Shown piece after piece: positions 11,591 to 22,919 of a stretch of 64,000 nucleotides of DNA. Position numbers and translations under genes: made by a program. The stretch's first letter is position 1; every line of letters starts with the position of its first letter. Under the pieces are notes generated by a model. That model saw only the letters and a program-made list of their open reading frames with translations. It made no database searches and was not told the DNA's origin. The stretch covers positions 1,337,501 through 1,401,500 of the forward strand of contig JACYXH010000242.1 of assembly GCA_026745465.1 (NCBI GenBank). The letters are read 5' to 3'. The stretch comes from Lota lota. Its lineage: Eukaryota > Chordata > Actinopteri > Gadiformes > Lotidae.

Positions 11591-13417
11591 ACTGAGTAGG
11601 CCTATTTCTTGGTTTGCCCATGAGGCACTAGAGACAAACCATCCAATCCAGTGTTTGTTTCAAACGTTGTAGCATTGCACACGCATTACCTCACCACATA
11701 GCCTACATATCTGACATCAACGTGGATGGTTGGCACACTTTAAGAAATATGTCCACAGTAAGTATGTTTCGGCACCAAGACGTTTAATGCTTTGTCAATC
11801 AAACACGAGTTAAAGTCCTGAGCTCCCACTCTTTCCACAGGTTACCCACGCCTCAATGAAAGGCCTAGAGCGTTGCGGTGTTCATCTACATTTTGCTGAT
11901 TAAGTCCAGAAGATGGCGCCAGCTGAATGGCTTCAGGTGCCCAAGACGCGTGACCAACAGGGGGCTATGCTTCTCCCTTGATGTGCCTCATTGGGTTCTG
12001 ACCATACCCCCCAACAGAGAGTCGAGAAACCAAATAACATAGGCCGCTATGGGCCTGGTGAATTTGTAGATGTCATGTTATTTTAGTTAAATGACGGAAG
12101 TGGCATTGTATGCTAATTACATTTAAAATTCAACGCAGATTTGTTTTTGTTTTTAACGCAACAAAGGTTATGGACTCACCCACGGGTCAAATACCGTTGG
12201 AATTGAATAAATACAGAATAAGACATCTGAGAACCCCTTATCTAAACGAAAGACAAGTGGTCGAATAGCACGCAGTCAAAGATGCACACGCATTGTGGTC
12301 TCCCGCCTTGAATCGAATGCAAAACAAAAATTGAACATGCGAAAATTGTGATTGTTTGCCCCCCCCCCCCCCCCCCCCCTAATGTATGCACGTAATTAGC
12401 CCATTTAAACAACGCGTACATGTCCAATCAAACGTTAAACATTAAATGGCTGCCCTGAAATTACAGAGCAACTCTAAATAACCGTCTGCATTACACACGT
12501 CTGTTTGTGACCATACAACAAGAAAGACACAACACTGTATGTTGTTATTAGGTCTAGGGGCCTACTCTCATTACTGGGTTGATTTGCGTGCAAATGGACC
12601 GGCTCAAAAGTTGCATGCACTGTAAAGGCTACAAATTAACAGTGAGTTTAATTTCAGAATATTTTATTCAGAATAAATTTACTCCGATTTGTATAAACTG
12701 CTGGAACATATATTAGGGCTATCATCAATGCCAAAAATCTAAAAGCAAATTGTAAATACTTATTGATACTAACTGAAAACGTGTAGAGTTGTCGTTTTTT
12801 GTTTTTTTAACGGATCATTGGCGCTCTTGGAATTCCATTTACCATCTCAAAAACGATCAGAGCAGTTATTAAGCTATCATTAAAAAAAACGTTCACTATT
12901 TTCTGGACGTATATTTTATGGTTATTTTTCAGTGGCAGTAATATTGGACCGCTACATAAAAGAAACGAGAGAGTAAATTGCGGCTTGTTGAAGTTTTGGA
13001 TTGAATTCTGAAAATGATCCTTCTAACAGTGATGGCTTCTACGGCGAGAATGGGGGTCACGCCATTCTCAGCGGGTTAAATAGACTTTCATTTAAAATTA
13101 CATTCTCGATCCATCTCTCGCTCCCTGTCGCGAGCTCGCGTGGTGTCCTGGCTCCCCGCTCAGCGTCCTTGTTGCGTCTCATCACCGTTACCTTCACTTT
13201 TTAAGTCAATCATACACGCGCGGCCATTTGATCGCCCTCACAATTCCAACAGAGACCGGGTAATTAGCGCGTGTGTGTACGCCTGTGGTGCTTGCGCGTG
13301 CATGTGTGCGTGTTTGTGCATATGTGTGTGTACGTGTATGTGCGTGTGTATGTCTGAGAGAGCGCGAGAGTGTGTGAACCTTCAGACTTGTAATTAATTT
13401 GGTGTGTGTGTTTGTGA
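11591..13417. other. Mostly unique AT-rich sequence
   Basis: Includes a C21 run (12359-12379) and the CGCGAGCTCGCG palindrome near 13129-13140; no exon seen. Confidence 0.6.
11906..11967 (+). promoter_or_regulatory. Pair of CTCF-like motifs upstream of ARX
   Basis: CCAGAAGATGGCGC (11906-11919) is one mismatch from the CCASYAGRKGGCRS consensus. CCAACAGGGGGCTA (11954-11967) shares the AGGGGGC core with three mismatches. Both are on the + strand, 48 bp apart. Motif matching by eye only. Confidence 0.3.
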
Positions 13418-13418
13418 T

Positions 13419-13494
<76 letters not shown>

Positions 13495-13498
13495 CGCG
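13418..13498. repeat. (GT)n(GC)n Z-DNA-type repeat
   Basis: About 33 GT units run directly into GCGCGCGCGCGCG. Confidence 0.95.
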
Positions 13499-13499
13499 T

Positions 13500-14519
13500 T
13501 TGTTTTATAAGGAGGCAGACCGTTATGTTAATATTTTGAGAAAACGATTTTCCAACTTCTAGTCAATTACGTCTGGGCCTACTGATACATGTCCAGCCTA
13601 CAAGCCATGATAATGTAGGTCAGTAATATCTGCATTTCATTTTTTTAAATAAATTGGCTAAGGCCTAGTTGACTAAGACAATTATAACAGTCCCTACAAT
13701 CTGTCAAGACATGTGATATAAAGCATTTTTATCAGTTTTCTTTTTATTGTCATCACTAAACTGCCTGCTGTGGTAAACCACAATGTTAAATTAAACAATG
13801 TTTTATAATCTAGGCCTATCAATCTCTGCGGTGTTTGAGGGGCTGTTTTCAGTTGAACACAAACTCCGGCCTAGATTACATTTATATAAGCGACTCAATA
13901 CTACAATCCACGGTGCATTTAGACATGCATACATTCCTTAATTTAAGATAAACCATAACCATTCGCCCATAGGTAGGCTTGTATGTGATGCTTCAAACAT
14001 AACCATTTAGACCTAATATTTAACATTACTGTCCATTTTTGAGCTTCTTATTGAGATTAAGACCCAGCCATTGCTTTATCTAACCATATTCAAAAATGTA
14101 ATATGACTCACTAATTTGACATTAATAACGTTTTTCATATTATTATTGTTTCTTTATTTTCTTTATTTTCTTTATTATTATATTATTATTTATTTATTGT
14201 TGTAATTGTAGTTGTAGTAGTTGTTGTTGTAGTTGTTATTATTATTGTTATTATTACAGTCCAATATTCAATATTTTGGGATATTAGCATCTCCTAGTGT
14301 TAGTGATGATAATAATACAATTAGCACTGAATAATCTTTATTTTAAAGGCTACACTAAAAACAGCAATAAAACATGCCCAAAACATCCCTCAAGCAAAAC
14401 TAGCATCATATATGAATATCAGAGATATTCAGAAGCTCTGTGGTCTGTTCGGAAGCTGAGTTCATTCCATCGCAGGCAACATACTCCATGTCAAGTTTTA
14501 CTGCGTTTCTCACAAATGA
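13500..14519. other. AT-rich unique sequence upstream of ARX promoter
   Basis: Includes a TTATTA/GTTGTTGTAG-type low-complexity stretch (14130-14260). Nothing else recognised. Confidence 0.6.
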
Positions 14520-14675
14520 ACATTAATGGCTAAAATATATAAAGCTGCCCCCCCCCCCTCCCTCCCTCCCCCACGTGAACCAATCAGGCAAGCGATAATA
14601 GCCCACACGTCGGTGCCAGCGCGAGGAGAGCCAGGCGGAGCGCGAGGCAGCAAAAAGCTGTCTGTCATTAACGGC

Positions 14676-14746
<71 letters not shown>

Positions 14747-14909
14747 CGCGTGAGGAGTGAGTGGAAGCAAGTCAGGCGGCGGCATAGCGACTCGAGTGAG
14801 CGAGCACGAGGGACGAGAGAGAGAGAGAGAGAGAGAGAGAGGGACACCTTTACGCACTCTTAGACAAAATAAGACGAACGCCAACACACAACAGACACAC
14901 ACGTTCAAA
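14520..14909 (+). promoter_or_regulatory. arx: ARX core promoter and 5' UTR candidate
   Basis: A TATAAA lies at 14538-14543, followed by a C/CT-rich stretch (14548-14570), an E-box CACGTG (14572-14577), a CCAAT at 14580-14584 and a GC-rich segment. If the TATA box is used, transcription would start near 14570 and leave a 5' UTR of about 340 nt free of upstream ATGs. The UTR would contain a perfect (AG)n tract (14679-14741) and a second one (about 14815-14840). The start site is inferred. Confidence 0.5.
14679..14741. repeat. (AG)n in predicted ARX 5' UTR
   Basis: About 31 perfect AG units, likely transcribed. Confidence 0.96.
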
Positions 14910-15096
14910 ATGAGCGGTCAATTTGAAGAAGATATCCACGATAGGGACGAACGGAAGAGTAAATCCCCTACCCTGCTGTCTTCGTACTGTATAGATAGTA
15001 TATTGGGCCGGCGGAGTCCATGCAAAGTCCGGCTGATCGGGGCGCAAACTTTGACAGGTCTGGCGAGCAGAGGCGAGCTCCACAAGACGGTGGAAG
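14910..15096 (+). CDS. arx: ARX coding exon 1 (octapeptide motif)
   Basis: Encodes residues 1-62 plus the first base of codon 63. It opens [20 protein letters not shown] and carries the eh1-like octapeptide CIDSILGR, which in ARX recruits Groucho/TLE co-repressors. Donor GTAAGA follows directly at 15097, leaving phase 1. The reading frame is open upstream of the ATG but contains no other ATG. Intron 1 is only 426 bp. Confidence 0.96.
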
Positions 15097-17896
15097 GTAA
15101 GAGGGTGCACGGAAGTTGGCTTTTCGTTTATATTGCATCATTTAGAGCGATCTGTTTTCTCAAGCAAGATGATAAAATAGTAGTTAGGCATTCCAAATGT
15201 TAAAAAAAATTAAATGGCACAGGCCTAATACCATGTGTCAAAAGCCACATGTGTATGTCACTTATAAATAACAAGAAAGAGGAATTACGTCAATGTAGGT
15301 GATGTGAATATTGAAGGCAGAGCAACTTACTTGAGCTAAAGTAGGACTATAGTAAATACACAACCTATGGATTTACCTTTATGTTTGTGAGACATAAGGC
15401 TGTGCCTAATGCCATGCACACAAAAAAGGCCTGCATATGTTCATGTCGTTTTGCTTTAACCGACTCAAAGCTATTTGTGAGAAGAAAATGGTTTACATCT
15501 TTGTCCCATTTCCTATTTATAGGCTCAACGAAAGACCCTCTATCACTGGACACGGACATGCATCTCCCACCCAAGCTACGTCGGCTGTATGGCCCAGGGG
15601 GGAAATACCTTCACGACCACGGCGACAAGTTTGACAGGGATCGGCTCATCCTGGACCAAGCCTGCGACAATCTGAAAATCAGCCAGGCTCCACAGGTGAG
15701 CATCAGCCGCAGCAAGTCCTACCGAGAGAACGCGTCCCTAAGCCGGGGAGAGGGCGACCAGAGCCCCGGGGAAGGCTCGGAGGACAGCAGCCTGGGGCTG
15801 GTCGAGCTGGGCCCCTTGAAGTTCGAAGAGGACCCGGGGAAGGAAGAGGAGACGTGCAGGGACACGGCTATAGCTCGTTCCCCAAAGGACGAAGAGCGGG
15901 AGAGCTTGAACGCAGGGGATGGGGACGGAAGGGACGGGGAGGACAGTGTGTGCCTCTCGGCGGGAAGTGATTCGGAGGAGGGGATGCTGAAAAGGAAGCA
16001 GAGAAGATACAGGACTACGTTTACCAGTTACCAGCTCGAGGAGCTGGAGAGAGCGTTCCAGAAGACCCACTACCCCGACGTGTTCACCAGGTCAGTGCAA
16101 AAATACCTAAATAGCTGAGCCTTGCCAATCATGGTAACAATATTTACATAATTGTAAGAGGTGTTCTTTCTTTTCGTACTTGTTATCAACTACTTGTTCA
16201 TATTGTTTTTTTAGTTACGATGTTATTATTATAATGCATTAATTACTGAAACCCATCAAATATTTTTCTCAATTACAGGAAAAAAACAATGAAAATAATA
16301 ACAATGAAAAACAATACAGCATCTGTAATAACTGCAATAACAACAAAAAATAATAAGAACAACAATTATAACACAGTACTTTAATAATAATATATAAAAT
16401 ATAATAACAATAATAATACATATATGTAATAATAATTATCATAATAATAATACATTTAATAATAAAAGTAAATTAATTAATCACCAATTATGTATCCGTA
16501 AATTCTAAACGAAGTTCAACCGTAAATTACAAATGACAACGTTGAATTCGCAGTCAGTGCAACAAAAAAAGCAGCACAGTGGTTCTGCCCATGTTCATCC
16601 TCTTCTATTGTTACAGCTGACATAGACCTAAATGTTTTCTCGTGTGAATATTAAACGCATTAGCTTGTATTACTTTCAGCCCAAATTTGGGGCCCTGTCA
16701 AGCTCAAGGGCAAGAAAACGAACGTTATCTAGTCCCAGCGTGCATGCGCACCCACGCACGCACACTATCTCTCTCTCTCTCACACACACACACCACAAAT
16801 ACAAACACACACACATACTGTCTCTCGCTCTCACACAGACATAGACAGACACATACTTTACCTTTTCAATTACAATAAATCGTTTACCTGAAATTAAAAT
16901 GTATTCAATGGCATCATTGGCACGTGTCCACCTGTAACGCTATAACATACCCTTCATTTTAGACTTTTAGCGCTGGGGTTTTTATATTCTTTATCGATTT
17001 ATTTTAAAGGCGTTTGTGTCTAATTTGCGCTGCAAGCCAATCTCGTATTTTAGGGTACACCACTTGCTTTGTGGCAGGCTCGTTTAGATGCCATTATTTC
17101 GACCATTATGTTGTTACATTTTCTTTATGATTGTCGGTGTGACAATCACTATAGGCCCCTTTTCAGCACATTCGTGACAGGCTAAATAGAACATGACTAT
17201 GGCTTATTTGAACAGTTCATGGAGGGAAAAAAACGAACCTATTTTGCTTGTCTATTGTTGACAGTGAACAACAGAGGGACAAAACAGAAATGCTTTATTG
17301 CGCCCAAATGGTGGCTTATAACCCTGAGTATGAATTTTGTCTTGCAGGGAAGAACTCGCCATGCGTCTGGATCTCACCGAGGCGCGTGTCCAAGTAAGTG
17401 GTCATCTCTTTATGGTTGCTTCTCAAAGACCCATCATCCCCATCGCTCGTAAATCAAACAGAGGAAACCAAAGTCTTCTAATGTTTCATGTGCCATATAA
17501 AAAATGAGTTTATCATGCAACATTTCCAAGATCATAAATGGCGATATGCGTCACCGATTCCGAATCGACACACACACGCGCAATTTTAGCCCGTAATTTA
17601 TTACAGTGAAAACGTGTTAATTGTCCCCGAACGCTAAGTGGGGAATGTCTTTTCCTGTTATCGAATGTTATTACATGCAATTTCTGGATGTTTTAGAGGC
17701 AATTAAGCCAATGCAGGCTATTCATAAAACCTCACTTAGCGACCCGGGTAAACAGTAGGCCTACTCTGTTTCTGCCTAGGATCACTCTGTTTGAATTCCC
17801 ATCTCTGGGGGATACAAGGGGGGTGGGGGGGGGAGGAGGCCAAGAGAGGCAGAGAGTGGCAGTCTGTGCGTAAAATGGGAGCGACAGAAAGGAGGG

Positions 17897-17927
<31 letters not shown>

Positions 17928-18378
17928 GAGATGGCGGGAGGATAATGCTATTTGATTTCCCATTATGTGATTGCAATAGACCCGCATTGATCCGATGCTT
18001 TGCACTTGGGAGCGAATGAGAGACCATTAAAGGTGTTTGCGCCCCACCCCCCCTCACCCACCCTCATCCCCCTCTCCTCTATCCCCCATTGAGAGCGTGG
18101 CTTGCATGTCAAAGCCCCGGGCTCATAACCAAAGAGACAGTTCAAACACGGATGGGATGGAAGGCTGGGAGGTTATATGGTCCGACGGTAAAACAACAGA
18201 TGTCTCCTGAGGGGGACAGTAGGTGAACAAATCACTTAGTGGGCACCATCAGGAGGTGATAAAAACTCATAAATTCCCAAGGGGGGGGGGGGGGGGGCAG
18301 CATGATGCTAAACAGCCCTTTGGGAAGGAGGGGGGGGGGTGATAATAACATGGCTCTTTTCTATTTGATGTGTATGTT

Positions 18379-18416
<38 letters not shown>

Positions 18417-18436
18417 TGTGTGTGTGTGCGTGTGTG

Positions 18437-18468
<32 letters not shown>

Positions 18469-20759
18469 AGCAATTGTCGCTCTCCCGTTCAATCACTTTG
18501 CTCATGTTGACATTTTGCCTCATTGTGAGAGAAGGCCGTATTTCCGCAGAGCAAAGTGGGTACCAGGGGATGCGTGGGAAAGTTAAATAGGCCTACTCTC
18601 CACTTGGACAGTCAGCCCAGTTCCTTGGCTATATTTTCGAAGAATTTTCATTTAGAGCGCATTAATTGAAATTGGAGTCAGTGCACTGGTCATTTTCTCG
18701 TATCTTTTGTCAGCGCCCTGTTGTTAATTATCTTGTCCTTCCCCTGAAGCCCGTCTTTAGGGACCCGAACTTAATTAGCCATAAAGTAGACTGAAGGGCC
18801 CCCTCGGGGCCCAAAACCCACGCGTAATTACCGTTGACTTTCAATCACTTTCAACCTAAAGTATTTAATAAAAGAACAAAACCTCCTGCATGAGCAATAT
18901 TCTTTCCTTTATCAAGAGTGTTCTATAAGCAGTAGCAGGCTGGAGAAGATGTTTACTAGAATGAGATATATATACGTCTTCACATCGGGAGAAGGGACTT
19001 TTATAAGGTTGTTTTATAAAGTCAAGTTGAAAGTGTTTTTTTTTTTAAATGTCCCTCAACGTTTTATTCAGAATATCCTGTGTGCGTTAAAAACGTTTTC
19101 ACATCGTCCTCGCAAACCTATCGTCTGACCGCAACACCGGTTCTGTTCTGTCCCGTCTCAGGTGTGGTTCCAGAACCGCCGGGCCAAGTGGCGGAAGCGG
19201 GAAAAAGCCGGGGTGCAGGCCCACCCCTCCGGCCTGCCCTTCCCGGGCCCCCTGGCCGCTGCTCACCCTCTCAGCCACTACCTGGACGGGGGCCCCTTCC
19301 CCCCACACCCGCACCCGGCCCTGGAGTCCGCCTGGACGGCCGCCGCCGCCGCAGCCGCCGCCTTCCCGGGCCTTGCCCCTCCCTCTCACAGCGGCTCGGG
19401 CCCCTCCATGGCCACGCCCCTCGGGCTGGGCACCTTTCTGGGCACGGCCGCCATGTTCCGTCACCCGGCCTTCATCGGGCCCACCTTCGGCAGGTGAGCT
19501 TCAAGCGGTTTTTAAAAGAGATGTTGCGGTCTGATATTTCCTTAGACGTGCTGTGCTTGTGATGGTGTAGAACACATAGAAACAGTTTTAATTTTCAGTC
19601 AAGGGTTTTGCGTTTAGAGGGGTGTATAGGGAGGGTTGTTGATCCGGATTAAGTACTACAAGCTCCATATACAGGTGACATCGTTGCCACCTGTTTAATA
19701 GGCTTTGGCTTTTATGCTAGCAGAGTTAGTTGTTTGCTATAGTCGTCTCTCTCTGGATATTTATCCGCTTGTTCAAAGAGGTACAATGTTCGCTCTGTTA
19801 AAAGCATCTTGCCGTGGAACCAAAACTGAGCAGAATGATGTGAGTTAGTAACCATGGGGATATGGCTCACTCTCCATGTGCCCCACACAGAGGTTATCTT
19901 TATATTTCTTTTATTAGTGTTCTTTTCTATAGCTTTTACTAACACCCTGCATTTGTTATTCTTCTACTCAGTTTTTTAAGGAAACAATAGAAGATGTAAA
20001 AGCATGTAAGTTGATTTTATTACTAAGCCTAACTTTACTTTTGACAAACTGTGGGGGGAAAAAAATCGTTTTATTGAACAATTGTTATTGTTTCTATTAA
20101 AATGAAACAATGACATTGAATAGCAAGACTCAATTGCAAATTAAATTGCAAAAAAGTTTTTCCTATTCTGCCAAACGCATACATCCCACGCAAATATCCC
20201 ATTAGTGCGAAACATTGTATAATGTATCTGTGATCCTAAATTGTATTAAACGCTCCAATATGTTTTGCAATCCTCAGGCTACAGTAGTAAATTAAAACTT
20301 TGGTTGTCCTTGTTGGTTTATCCCTTCAAGCATCCATAAGCGATGATATACTCATAGCATCAAAGTAACACGATACCCAACACGCGTGATCTAGAAACCT
20401 CTTCCCCCTCCTCCCTCCTCAGGCTTTTCTCCAGTATGGGTCCACTCAGCAGCGCTTCCACCACCGCCCTCCTCCGTCAGCCAGTACCGCCGGTGGACGC
20501 CACGCCCCACCACCACCACCATCACCACCACCACAACCCGGGCCCCGTCCTCTCTGACCCTTCCTCCGCATCTTCCTCATCCTCCTCCTCCTCCTCCTCC
20601 ATCACCTCCTCCTCCTCCTCCTCCCCCACCACGGCGGCAGCAGCGGACCGCCGGGCCTCCAGCATCGCCGCGTTGCGTCTCAAGGCCAAGGAGCACTCGG
20701 CTCAGCTCACCCAGCTCAACATCCTGCCCCCGGGGGCGGCCGGGAAGGAGGTGTGCTGA
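14910..20759 (+). CDS. arx: ARX, aristaless-related paired-class homeodomain transcription factor (complete, 5 coding exons)
   Basis: Coding exons 14910-15096, 15523-16090, 17348-17393, 19162-19493 and 20423-20759 total 1470 nt and join in frame (phases 1, 2, 0, 2) into 489 residues plus TGA. Visible in order: octapeptide/eh1-like repressor motif CIDSILGR (27-34), conserved [14 protein letters not shown] (76-89), [20 protein letters not shown] (113-132), an acidic stretch, homeodomain (222-281; Q50 = Gln271, N51 = Asn272), Ala8 tract (327-334), His9 tract (407-415), Ser10 and Ser6 tracts (428-437, 440-445), OAR/aristaless box (about 453-471) and a C-terminal GKEVC. The family acts in the nucleus, mainly as a repressor in forebrain, interneuron and pancreatic development. 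The protein is shorter than human ARX (562 aa): the mammalian poly-Ala tracts 1 and 2 are absent. No ATG occurs between the putative TATA box and this start, which has A at -3. Orthology is secure; which teleost paralogue it is cannot be told here. Confidence 0.97.
15097..15522 (+). other. arx: ARX intron 1
   Basis: 426 bp, GT-AG, phase 1. No repeat or regulatory motif stands out. Confidence 0.9.
15523..16090 (+). CDS. arx: ARX coding exon 2 (conserved linker, acidic region, homeodomain N-half)
   Basis: The acceptor ends TATTTATAG at 15522 and the donor GTCAGT begins at 16091. Encodes residues 63-251 plus two bases of codon 252. It contains the RRLYGPGG and [19 protein letters not shown] blocks shared with mammalian ARX, an acidic Glu/Asp-rich segment, [16 protein letters not shown] just before the homeodomain, and homeodomain residues 1-30. 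The Ala-rich insertions of mammalian exon 2 (tracts 1 and 2) are missing; [16 protein letters not shown] stands in their place. Confidence 0.96.
16091..17347 (+). other. arx: ARX intron 2
   Basis: 1257 bp, GT-AG, phase 2. From about 16200 to 16500 it is extremely AT-rich with (AAT/TAA)n runs. A CT/CA-rich patch lies at 16767-16850. The intron interrupts the homeodomain between positions 30 and 31. Confidence 0.9.
17348..17393 (+). CDS. arx: ARX coding exon 3 (homeodomain helix 2 to start of helix 3)
   Basis: A 46-nt exon encoding [16 protein letters not shown], homeodomain positions 31-46. The acceptor is CTTGCAG and the donor GTAAGTG. The exon ends between homeodomain positions 46 and 47, the intron site typical of paired-class homeobox genes. 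Splicing restores [15 protein letters not shown] in exon 4. Confidence 0.96.
18281..18297. repeat. Poly(G) 17
   Basis: In ARX intron 3. Confidence 0.95.
18383..18469. repeat. (GT)n microsatellite
   Basis: In ARX intron 3, few interruptions. Confidence 0.95.
18620..18870. promoter_or_regulatory. CNE-like block in ARX intron 3
   Basis: Complex sequence with CATTAATTGAAATTG, GTTAATTATC, CTTAATTAGCC and CGTAATTACC, and a GC-rich near-palindrome GGGCCCCCTCGGGGCCC (about 18796-18812). It lies between a GT repeat and an AT-rich stretch. Confidence 0.4.
19162..19493 (+). CDS. arx: ARX coding exon 4 (recognition helix, Ala8 tract)
   Basis: Acceptor CCCGTCTCAG, donor GTGAGC. Encodes residues 268-377 plus two bases. 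It starts [15 protein letters not shown] (recognition helix), continues with a Pro/His-rich linker, then SAWT followed by eight alanines and FPG, the equivalent of mammalian poly-Ala tract 4, and ends [12 protein letters not shown]. The exon is markedly GC-rich against AT-rich introns. Confidence 0.96.
19494..20422 (+). other. arx: ARX intron 4
   Basis: 929 bp, GT-AG, phase 2. AT-rich unique sequence; no repeat or motif worth naming. Confidence 0.9.
20423..20759 (+). CDS. arx: ARX coding exon 5 (His and Ser tracts, OAR box, stop)
   Basis: Acceptor CTCCTCAG after a pyrimidine-rich stretch; ends GTG TGC TGA. Encodes [12 protein letters not shown], nine consecutive histidines, Ser10 and Ser6 tracts, then the OAR box [19 protein letters not shown] and [10 protein letters not shown] through the terminal GKEVC. 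The OAR box modulates activation and DNA binding in aristaless-type proteins. The His9 and Ser runs are absent from mammalian ARX as I know it and are encoded by CAC/CAT and TCC/TCA codons, suggesting in-exon repeat growth. Confidence 0.96.
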
Positions 20760-21133
20760 ACGCTTGTGGGGAGCCCCGCTTTTGGTGGAGGGGGGGGACC
20801 TTACCCCAAGATACTCGCTCGCTTTCTCCCCTCTTTTTGTGTCCCTGATGCAAGATACTCCCCCACCGACACTGAACCCCGATCCTGTCCCCCCCCCACC
20901 CTCCCGCTACGTTGCCCTCCTTACCTCTGAGAGAAAGGAAGTGTCTAGGGAGGAAGCGCTCTCGCTCACTATTCCCCGATACCTCACGTCTCTCGCCCTC
21001 CGAAAATTATAATACGACCAAATGAAGGAAAACGACACAAAAACAACAAAAAAACATCGGAAAACTCAAGTGCGTTTATGAATGGAGTTTGTTCAGTGAC
21101 TGCTACTACTGTTGCATGGTCTCAAATACAAAC

Positions 21134-21177
<44 letters not shown>

Positions 21178-22230
21178 ACACACACATTTACAGACTCATC
21201 TTCCAGAGCGAACCAAGGACTATTGAGGGCATTTCAATCATCTTTGAATGTTGAATTAATTTTATACCGGAGTAATAAGATAGCATAGGTTCCTATATAC
21301 AGCAATCATAAACATTGTAATATTTAATATCATTGGACCCTAAACTTGGACCCCTCTAAGGTAGACAACGTGGACAAGAGCTCACTGGCAGCTATACACT
21401 TGTAAGAGCCCATGCATGCACACACACAGTATACAGGAGGTTCCTCCCCCCCCCCCCCCCCCAAACCAAAGGAAAATTGTCTCTAGAACCTTCCATATCC
21501 TTCTCTACAAGTCTGACACCATCTATACTTCTTGTATGTCAGTCACAGGCACACGTAGCATCCAATTAGTTTGCCCCAAAGCACATGGCAATTTGACCTT
21601 CTTTTTTTTGTGTATCTACAGCAACAACGAGGATACGATTCGTTTATACTATTGCTACTTTCTCTTATTATTTTGCTTTGAAATTCATTTTGTTTCAATT
21701 TCTTTTCAGCACTTAAGCTATGTGACGGTGTTATTTAACCCGGGTGTGACTACAAGACATACAGATGAAGATAAGATTAGTGGCGTGGCTCTTATTGCTT
21801 GACTGTGTGAGATTAAACATGTACATATTGTGTAAAAAAAAAAAAAAGACAACACACAAAAAAGGAGGATTTTCAAAACAGGGTCATGTGTATTTGAAAG
21901 GAGACCATGTTTTAAAAATTGCACTTCGTGTAGTGTTTTATGAATGTTGCCCTGTGAGGAATTTCACCTGTGTTTATGAAATATTAGGTTTTTAGATAAT
22001 TATTTATGTCAAAACTTTCCTTAAAGAGCGAGTGAAGGACAGTTTTTCTTAATAACTGAGTATTCGTTTCCTGGTTTAATAATGCTAATTTGAATAAATT
22101 ATGGTGGTAAAATGGGTTACTTAATTATTTCAAATTAGTTCAAGATTAGGTGGCTTGAACCAGGAAAATTAACTATGTAAAATATATAATAGAACTATTA
22201 ATAAAATGTGTTTATTAACTGTTGTTTTTT
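20760..22230 (+). other. arx: ARX 3' UTR with candidate poly(A) signals
   Basis: Begins after the TGA. It contains a CA repeat (21137-21186), a C17 run (21446-21462) and AT-rich sequence. Candidate cleavage signals are ATTAAA at 21812-21817, AATAAA at 22093-22098 and AATAAA at 22200-22205. The last is followed by TG/T-rich sequence that fits a downstream element. Which is used cannot be decided from sequence. Confidence 0.5.
21137..21186. repeat. (CA)n in ARX 3' UTR
   Basis: About 25 units with one interruption. Confidence 0.95.
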
Positions 22231-22439
22231 GTCTAATACTGTCGCAATGAACTCAGAAATAGCCAATGGATTAGATAATAGAAACATTATCTTCTTGATA
22301 GATACAAATGTATTTGGAGGGTTTTTGGCTTTTTAAAGAACAATTTAATTGTGTCAGATAGTTGGTGATAATTCACAGAAAAAAATAACTTTATCCAGAG
22401 GCACTTAATAGAAAAATCGTGCAAAGATTTGACAAAACC

Positions 22440-22860
22440 ATTTGACGGAAAGGTTGATGCTTGATGTGCATGAAGGATGTGGATCAAGCTCAGCTGTTGG
22501 GCCCTGGCGATCCTCGGTGCGCTGCGTGTGTCTCCCTCAATCAGGAAGGTTGACAAAACACAGACCATATATTCATGAGCTAATCTCCACACGTAAAAAA
22601 CACGCGACAAAGGCGAGCGTTTTCAATTATCGTCCACTTTATCTAGGGTCCCCCCCCCCCCCCCATCCCCTCCCCTCTTTACCAAACTCCTTTTTAAATC
22701 TTTTAAAGGCACTAAATTGGTCTTAACATCTGTAATGCCATGTCGACGGCAGTGAGTCGCTTTGTCATTAATGAAGTAACAAACGACTTTATCAAAAGTC
22801 TTTCTCTCGAGTCCCCACTCCTCACCAGTCTCCCCCACCTCGTTGAGTTAATCCACCAAA
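22440..22860. promoter_or_regulatory. CNE-like blocks just downstream of ARX
   Basis: Unique sequence flanking a C15 run (22650-22664). It includes TATTCATGAGCTAAT and GTCATTAATGAAG. Downstream ARX enhancers lie in the equivalent interval in mammals. Confidence 0.35.
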
Positions 22861-22864
22861 GCCC

Positions 22865-22865
<1 letters not shown>

Positions 22866-22896
<31 letters not shown>
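22866..22896. repeat. Poly(C) 31
   Basis: Sits between two CNE-like blocks. Confidence 0.95.
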
Positions 22897-22899
<3 letters not shown>

Positions 22900-22919
22900 C
22901 CATTGGATCTTCCTGGTTA

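Larger units (their letters stand above)
17394..19161 (+). other. arx: ARX intron 3
   Basis: 1768 bp, GT-AG, phase 0. It holds a GA-rich tract (17880-17930), a G17 run (18281-18297), a GT repeat (about 18383-18469) and the complex CNE-like block 18620-18870. Confidence 0.9.

Noticed and set aside
14757..14909. Upstream in-frame extension of ARX
   Set aside because: The frame is open but has no ATG, and it translates an AG microsatellite; the ATG at 14910 matches the ARX N terminus.
15381..15522. Open frame extending ARX exon 2 upstream
   Set aside because: It is intron 1 sequence; a clear acceptor precedes the conserved part and exon 1 joins in phase.
16091..16118. Read-through of ARX exon 2 past the donor
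   Set aside because: It would end after SVQKYLNS and destroy the homeodomain; the GT donor and exon 3 restore it.
16200..16500. Origin or matrix-attachment region in AT-rich ARX intron 2
   Set aside because: AT-richness alone is not evidence; it looks like AAT/TAA microsatellite decay.
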